A stretch of 64,000 nucleotides of DNA from Dolomedes plantarius. Its lineage: Eukaryota; Arthropoda; Arachnida; Araneae; Dolomedidae. Under the pieces are notes generated by a model. It was not told the origin of the DNA. It saw nothing but the letters and a program-made list of their open reading frames with translations, and made no database searches. A program made the translations under genes and the position numbers. The first letter of the stretch is position 1; each line of letters opens with the position of its first letter. Shown here piece after piece: positions 59,018-64,000 of this stretch. The stretch spans positions 161,513,109 to 161,577,108 of the forward strand of contig OU015496.1 in NCBI GenBank assembly GCA_907164885.2. Reading direction: 5' to 3'.

Positions 59018-59037
59018 GTTTTATTCCTTTCCGTATG

Positions 59038-59472
59038 AACTGTTTTATTATAGTAATTAATGATGTTTTGCCCTCTGATAATTATGTTTTTTAAGTATAA
59101 CATGGATCCTTATTCTTGTGGTGAGATACTTTTCAAACTAACTGACATATTTATTACTTTGAAATACTGAATGAGTCCTGGTCGTCTTACGCAATATCTC
59201 TAACTGTACCGATGATAAGAATGATTGCTTATTATAATGCGTTGAGTATTTTCATTTTCACGGTATTATTAAGACTTGAGTATTCCTTCTAACCGGAAAT
59301 AATTTTAATATCAATTAAGTCTTTTACAGCAATGAAGACATAAAAGAATCACATTTAAAAGATCACATTTTAAAAAAAATATACTTAATACATTATTTAT
59401 AGTTCTAATTATTTCAATTTATATTGTATTTGACATATCAGTTGGAAATGTACATGTAGAAATATTTTTAGC
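59038..59472 (+). other. Egfr: Start of EGFR intron 11
   Basis: AT-rich intron, no feature seen. Confidence 0.5.
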
Positions 59473-60183
59473 ATCAGTTTATGTTTATCGAATTAAAAAA
59501 TAGATATCAAAAATGCTATAAAGTTCTCCTTTCCCAACTCATGCTTAGAAAGTCTTAGACGTTTATCCCCAAATTTCTTAGCAACCTCAGTAGTCACTTA
59601 AGGCGGCGCCTTTGATAAACCACACAGATCCTCAACCTTTATGTTAATCTATGAGACATTTTCCTTTTAGTATCTATCCCACCACAGATTAGCAAATGTA
59701 TATTTTTAACATCAGTTTATGTTTATCGAATTAAAAAATAGATATCAAAGATGCTATAAAGTTCTCCTTTCCCAACTCATGCTTAGAAAGTCTTAGACGT
59801 TTATCCCCGAATTTCTTAGCAACCTCAGTAGTCACTTAAGGCGGCGCCTTTGATAAACCACACAGATCCTCAACCTTTATGTTAATCTATGAGACATTTT
59901 CCTTTTAGTATCTATCCCACCACAGATTAGCAAATGTATATTTTTAACATCAGTTTATGTTTATCGAATTAAAAAATAGATATCAAAGATGCTATAAAGT
60001 TCTCCTTTCCCAACTCATGCTTAGAAAGTCTTAGACGTTTATCCCCGAATTTCTTAGCAACCTCAGTAGTCACTTAGGCGGCGCCTTTGATAAACCACAC
60101 AGATCCTCAACCTTTATGTTAATCTATGAGACATTTTCCTTTTAGTATCTATCCCACCACAGATTAGCAAATGTATATTTTAA
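59473..60183. repeat. Tandem triplication, period 237-238 bp
   Basis: Units starting CATCAGTTTATGTTTATCG at 59473, 59710 and 59948. Units 2 and 3 differ by about one base (CACTTAAGGCGG against CACTTAGGCGG); unit 1 differs at a few more positions. No ORF or promoter-like signal inside. Confidence 0.95.
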
Positions 60184-60725
60184 AAATTCTGTTACCTGCT
60201 GATGAAGGTAAGTATTTGAACAATACTCATTGTTGAGTTACATTTGTTACGTTTTTTTACAATGTTACAGTTATTCAAATTTTTAACTTTTCGATGATAA
60301 TGTTTTTTTTACTGGGGGTGGGGGTCATGTCTCAAAAAGCTGAAAATACTGTGAGGAAAATTCTCTATTACTTAGGATGGAAAGTCTGAAATGTCAACTA
60401 ATGCGATATTTTAAATACTCATACATACTATATTTGAAGCTTCGTGTACATTCTAGGGTTAGTGTAACCACGCGATTCCCGTATGCATAGGGCATTGGCA
60501 ATATGTATCTAAGTCTGCGGGTATAAATAATGAATAGACATGGGTGTTTGTACCATTTTAATAGGCATTTAACTGTAGATCCCAAACCAATTAGTTCTAA
60601 CCAAACAAATTTTACTAAAGTACTTTCAACCTACTTATCAAGGTTAGTGTAATATTTATTTATTTTTCATTTATTTAATATTAAATCAAAATAGTGAAAC
60701 TAACCAAATGATTTTGTCTTCCCAG

Positions 60726-60977
60726 GTTTGCCACAAATGCCATGACAGTTGCAAGAAGTGTACCGCATATGGGATCCATTTTTTTGTTTGTGAATGTCTA
60801 AACTACAGAGTTGGTGAGCAGTGTGAGGACACTTGCCCCCCAGAACACTATCCAGACAATACCAGTTTCCACTGTGTAAAATGTGCTGAAGAATGTCAAG
60901 GCTGCCATGGACCTAGTAGCACTGATTGCAATAAATGCCGAAATTATGGAGTATTCCTCTCTAACAGAAGCTTAGAT
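60726..60977 (+). CDS. Egfr: EGFR exon 12: extended cysteine-rich domain 2
   Basis: The acceptor is TTCCCAG at 60725; the donor GTGAGT is at 60978. Phase 0 in and out, 84 codons. It encodes VCHKCHDSCKKCTAYG, CECLNYRVGEQCEDTCPPEH, CVKCAEECQGCHGPSSTDC and NKCRNYGVFLSN. The repeated C-x2-CH-x3-C-x2-C modules and the GEQCE-x-CP-x-HY block correspond to the additional domain IV modules of insect Egfr, absent from vertebrate ErbB. The membrane-proximal segment and transmembrane region are not in the window. Confidence 0.93.
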
Positions 60978-61036
60978 GTGAGTTGGCGTGTTTGCATGCT
61001 TGAATACCTTTGTGTTGCACGCATATATGTAGATTA

Positions 61037-61117
61037 CTAGCTGAAAACCCGTACTTCACTACGGTGTACATTCAAATTGAAAACAACGGTCAATGTATGC
61101 AATTAATGCCAATATAA

Positions 61118-61175
<58 letters not shown>

Positions 61176-61702
61176 CAGGCGTGTGGTTTGCCTGTTATAA
61201 TACCTTTAAAATGCAGTCGTCATCATCATTTATCACTGGTGGCGAGTGGAAGGAATAGAATAACATTACTCCATACTTTGAATTAATTTAGTTTATTCCT
61301 ATTCATGCTAACCAAAGCTCCAAAGCAGTTTTCGCCATTTTGTATTTAGAGACGCGAAGTACAGACGTCCGTCGGCATTGAATTCAATCCCGCGCTCTGC
61401 CGATTTCGAGGTCAAAACCGTGCGTCCACACTCCCGGGACATGCGCAGAGTCCAATTTAGAATTTTCTCGAACTTTCTTTTAGCGCCCAATCCTGTACAT
61501 TATCTAAAAATAAATTATTTCTACGAGACTCCCTTCCACCGCGAATCGAAGGTCAATCTCAAAACGGTGAAAATAACCTACTTTTCTACCCGCGCGTCTG
61601 GAAATATGAACTCTAGTGGCTTTTTCGCGGCACGAAAATGATTAATCCCTATGCCACCTTTAAATTTAACTTAATTATTCCTTTCCCAATTAATTTCTTG
61701 AC

Positions 61703-61733
<31 letters not shown>

Positions 61734-62413
61734 CAACTATCAATGTATGCAATTGATGTAAAAAAATATATATATTTATCAAAAAATCGTAAGGGATATT
61801 TTTATAGACAAAATAATGTAGAAGAAAATATTCAAATTAAATCTAATAGAACATACTAAAGAATATAGTTAACATAGTGCAGTTTGAGGAAAACGTTTAC
61901 TGTAAACGTTTAATATATTTTTCGATAATGTCCAATCGTCTGCAGCATTAGCAAGAAAAAAAGTATATTTTGTCTATTTCGTTGTTATGCACGTGACGCA
62001 AAATTAGTTTAAAGTATCACAAAAATAAAAGATACCACGTGATCAGCATTTAATAAATTAAATTCTAAAAATTAATCTTTAAAAATTCACCGAAAATCCG
62101 AAACCGGATATAAAGATTCGAAAAAGATTTCATTTTAAAGGAATCTTTAAGATCTTTCTTGTGATAGAAATTTTAAAACCCTCAAATTATTATTTTAAAT
62201 GCAAACTTAAAAAAGTTACTAAAACAGTTTGAAAATTTAATTGTAAAAAAATCTAAGAAATTTTTTTTAAAAATCTTTCTTAGTGCACTCCTACACTATA
62301 AGAATCGCCATGCAAGATTTCAGCCCTTAGGTCCAGCGGTTTGGTTTGTGCGTTATATGTCAGTCAATCAATCAGTTAGTCTGTCAGTTACGGAACTGTT
62401 TTATATATATGGA
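61037..62413 (-). mobile_element. Non-autonomous Helitron, complete
   Basis: The minus-strand 5' end TCCATATATATAAAAC (62413) is preceded by A. The 3' end CTAG (61037-61040) is followed by T. The hairpin CCGTA-GTGAAG-TACGG lies 8 bases before CTAG. All three Helitron rules are met. The interior holds (TA)n at 61116-61173 and 61704-61729, with a block at 61174-61703 bracketed by direct repeats of TCAATGTATGCAATT. It has no Rep/helicase ORF. A related 5' portion is at 25908-26560. Confidence 0.85.
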
Positions 62414-62495
62414 TAAAATATTATTTCTCAGGAAGACATAGCTTCCTAAATACATGAATGACAACTATTTTAACAACTAATGAATGTGCTAGTCT

Positions 62496-63037
62496 TTAAC
62501 CCTGCTCCGGTCACGTATTTAAAATTTGCAGGCATTGCTATGTTGCTTAGGTTTAAATTATTATATTTGTAAAAATAAATATTTTATAAAACAGTAAGTT
62601 AGACTTGATGGTTGTAAATGAAAACCAATCGATTTCTTTTTTTAAATTGAATTTTTTATGCACTTTTTATAATACAATAAATTAAAGCAACTGAAAAAGT
62701 ATATTTCTATAAGGAACCAATGAAATGGAAAAAATATATATTTTATAAGCATTTATTACAACAGGATAGATAAAAATGAAGGACATTTTTTAAAAATGTA
62801 TTTCTACTAGCAATTTTTGTCAATTTGGTGAAACGCCAATCAGGTATTTTAATATATATATCCGTTTACTACAAAAGAATGATAGCAACTGCGGGAGTTT
62901 AGTTTCTTAGCTGTGACTCATAAATACTTCGAAGGTATTGACATCTACTGGGCATACAGAGCAATTCATCAATACGCAAAATGTAAACAAAGTGCTATTG
63001 GCGTCCTTTAGACACCGCGTGACCAGTGCGGGGTCAA
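62496..63037. mobile_element. TTAA MITE, family C copy 2 (uninterrupted)
   Basis: Left TTAA CCCTGCTCCGGTCACG at 62496 and right CGTGACCAGTGCGGGG then TCAA at 63034. It aligns as the reverse complement of 46881-47055 plus 48447-48812. It serves as the empty site for the LINE insertion. Confidence 0.7.
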
Positions 63038-63249
63038 GGCTAGAGGCCATTGCATAAAATTAATTATGGATAATTTATCAATACGAAAATCGCGAAACAC
63101 TTAGGTGTAACTGGGAGAACACCTAAGTGTTTGTGAAATGACAGAATTTTTCAGGAAAAAGTTATCGTAAGTTGACGGTACAGGCGGTGACACATAAACG
63201 ATTCTTTTTTAGAGGAATGGGGAGTAATATTTTCTGATTGTAAGTCCAT

Positions 63250-63491
63250 GCACAACTTAGGCATACTTGCCCCCCGCGCCCCCCCCAACTTAACTTGAAA
63301 TAAATTAAAACGTTAATAGAAGTTCAGTTAAAATCGGAAAATTCTAAGAACCTTTTAAGAAAGTTGGTTTTTTCCCGCTTTTTCATACTGAGACACTAAA
63401 ATTCCGATTATGTCTTTAGCCTTAACATAGTTTTTAACGTAACAAAAATAGGATCCATAACAAAAATTTGATGCTATATATTTTTTTCTCG
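63250..63491. repeat. Dispersed repeat, copy of 18541-18790
   Basis: Aligns with the first 230 bases of that repeat after a long C run. It is cut at 63491 by the next element. Confidence 0.6.
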
Positions 63492-64000
63492 TTTATATAT
63501 TTAAGTAGCTATGCCGACTTTTTGGGCAGTCCTTGAGAGAAAACTGCTGCATCGATTTACTTAATTTTTGTCTTAAACGAAATATTGTAATCTGTAGACT
63601 TGTGAAATTTAGTTTTTATAACACACATTTCTATTAATCAGCGATAATTTACATATAAAAATGGATCTCTAGGCATGCTCAGTGGTATGTTTAAATCTGG
63701 CTTTAGAAACTCACTGTTTCTGCGCATGCTCAGTGACATGTTTTAATGAAAAACACGTTTATTCCGAAGAGACTCTCTAGATCTCTCTCTGCCATTTTTA
63801 TTTTTATGATAATTAAGTTTGTGAAATATAAGATTAAACCTGATAGAAATTGTTTATTTCACGCTGTTTAATTAGCGATAATTTACAATTTTAAAAAATT
63901 GCCTTCTGCGCATGCCCAGTGACATTTTTAAATCCGACTTTAGATACTCACTAGGCACAAGGCCGCTTAAACACATTAATTTGTTTCTGCGCATTATTAT
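63492..64000 (+). mobile_element. Helitron A family, second copy (runs off the window)
   Basis: It begins TTTATATATTTAAGTAGC, one base from the Helitron A start at 14492, and aligns with 14492-14801 (GGGCAGTCC, GAGAGAAAACTGCTGC, GCATGCTCAGTG). From about 63840 a second partial copy of the same body follows. At about 63800 it lacks the Helitron B insertion. Confidence 0.65.

Noticed and set aside
59473..60183. CRISPR array
   Set aside because: Repeat units are contiguous and 237 bp long with no spacers; a eukaryotic tandem repeat.

Overview
The window is intronic and exonic sequence from a metazoan nuclear genome. It is AT-rich, with long (TA)n arrays, and transposable elements make up most of the length. 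The only host gene I can support is the + strand middle of an epidermal growth factor receptor (EGFR/ErbB) gene: 12 exons between 10906 and 60977, about 1.7 kb of coding sequence spread over 50 kb. The exons run from the start of the first furin-like cysteine-rich domain, through the second receptor L domain, into an extended second cysteine-rich domain of the arthropod (Drosophila Egfr) type. The signal peptide and L1 domain lie upstream of the window. The transmembrane segment and kinase lie downstream. The receptor layout and the element families (BEL/Pao, copia, piggyBac, mariner, DUF4817 transposases, Helitrons, MULE) suggest an arthropod. A chelicerate such as a spider is my guess, not a demonstration.

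Layout. 1-10.9 kb: a DUF4817-type DNA transposon with about 600-bp terminal inverted repeats (TIRs), then a minus-strand copia element with a mariner nested in it. 10.9-18.2 kb: EGFR exons 1-3. Intron 2 holds a tandem array split by a Helitron, which is split by a second Helitron, which is split by a mariner. 18.2-33.0 kb: a 14.8-kb intron with a SINE, a MITE inside a fold-back MITE, a MULE whose transposase frame is split by a PIF/Harbinger-like element, and a 4.1-kb long-TIR transposon I cannot assign. 33.0-33.5 kb: exons 4-5 (L2). 33.5-44.6 kb: a piggyBac split by a young BEL/Pao retrotransposon, flanked by TA arrays, a SINE and two probable solo LTRs. 44.6-61 kb: exons 6-12, with a LINE fragment inside a TTAA MITE, a Tc1-like element, a pogo/Tigger remnant, another DUF4817 element, a 172-bp MITE and a 3x237-bp tandem repeat. 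61-64 kb: a complete short Helitron, the empty-site relative of the LINE-split MITE, and a second copy of the Helitron family seen in intron 2.

The exon frames and phases agree at every junction. Two features need checking. One G too many in exon 1 breaks the frame. Exon 11 has two possible donors 15 nt apart. No transposable element interrupts an EGFR exon. Most element genes carry stops or frameshifts. The clearest information in the window is the insertion history: several insertions can be undone exactly from their target-site duplications or from a second copy in the window, which gives a relative chronology. I found no tRNA or rRNA gene, no CRISPR array and no second host gene.
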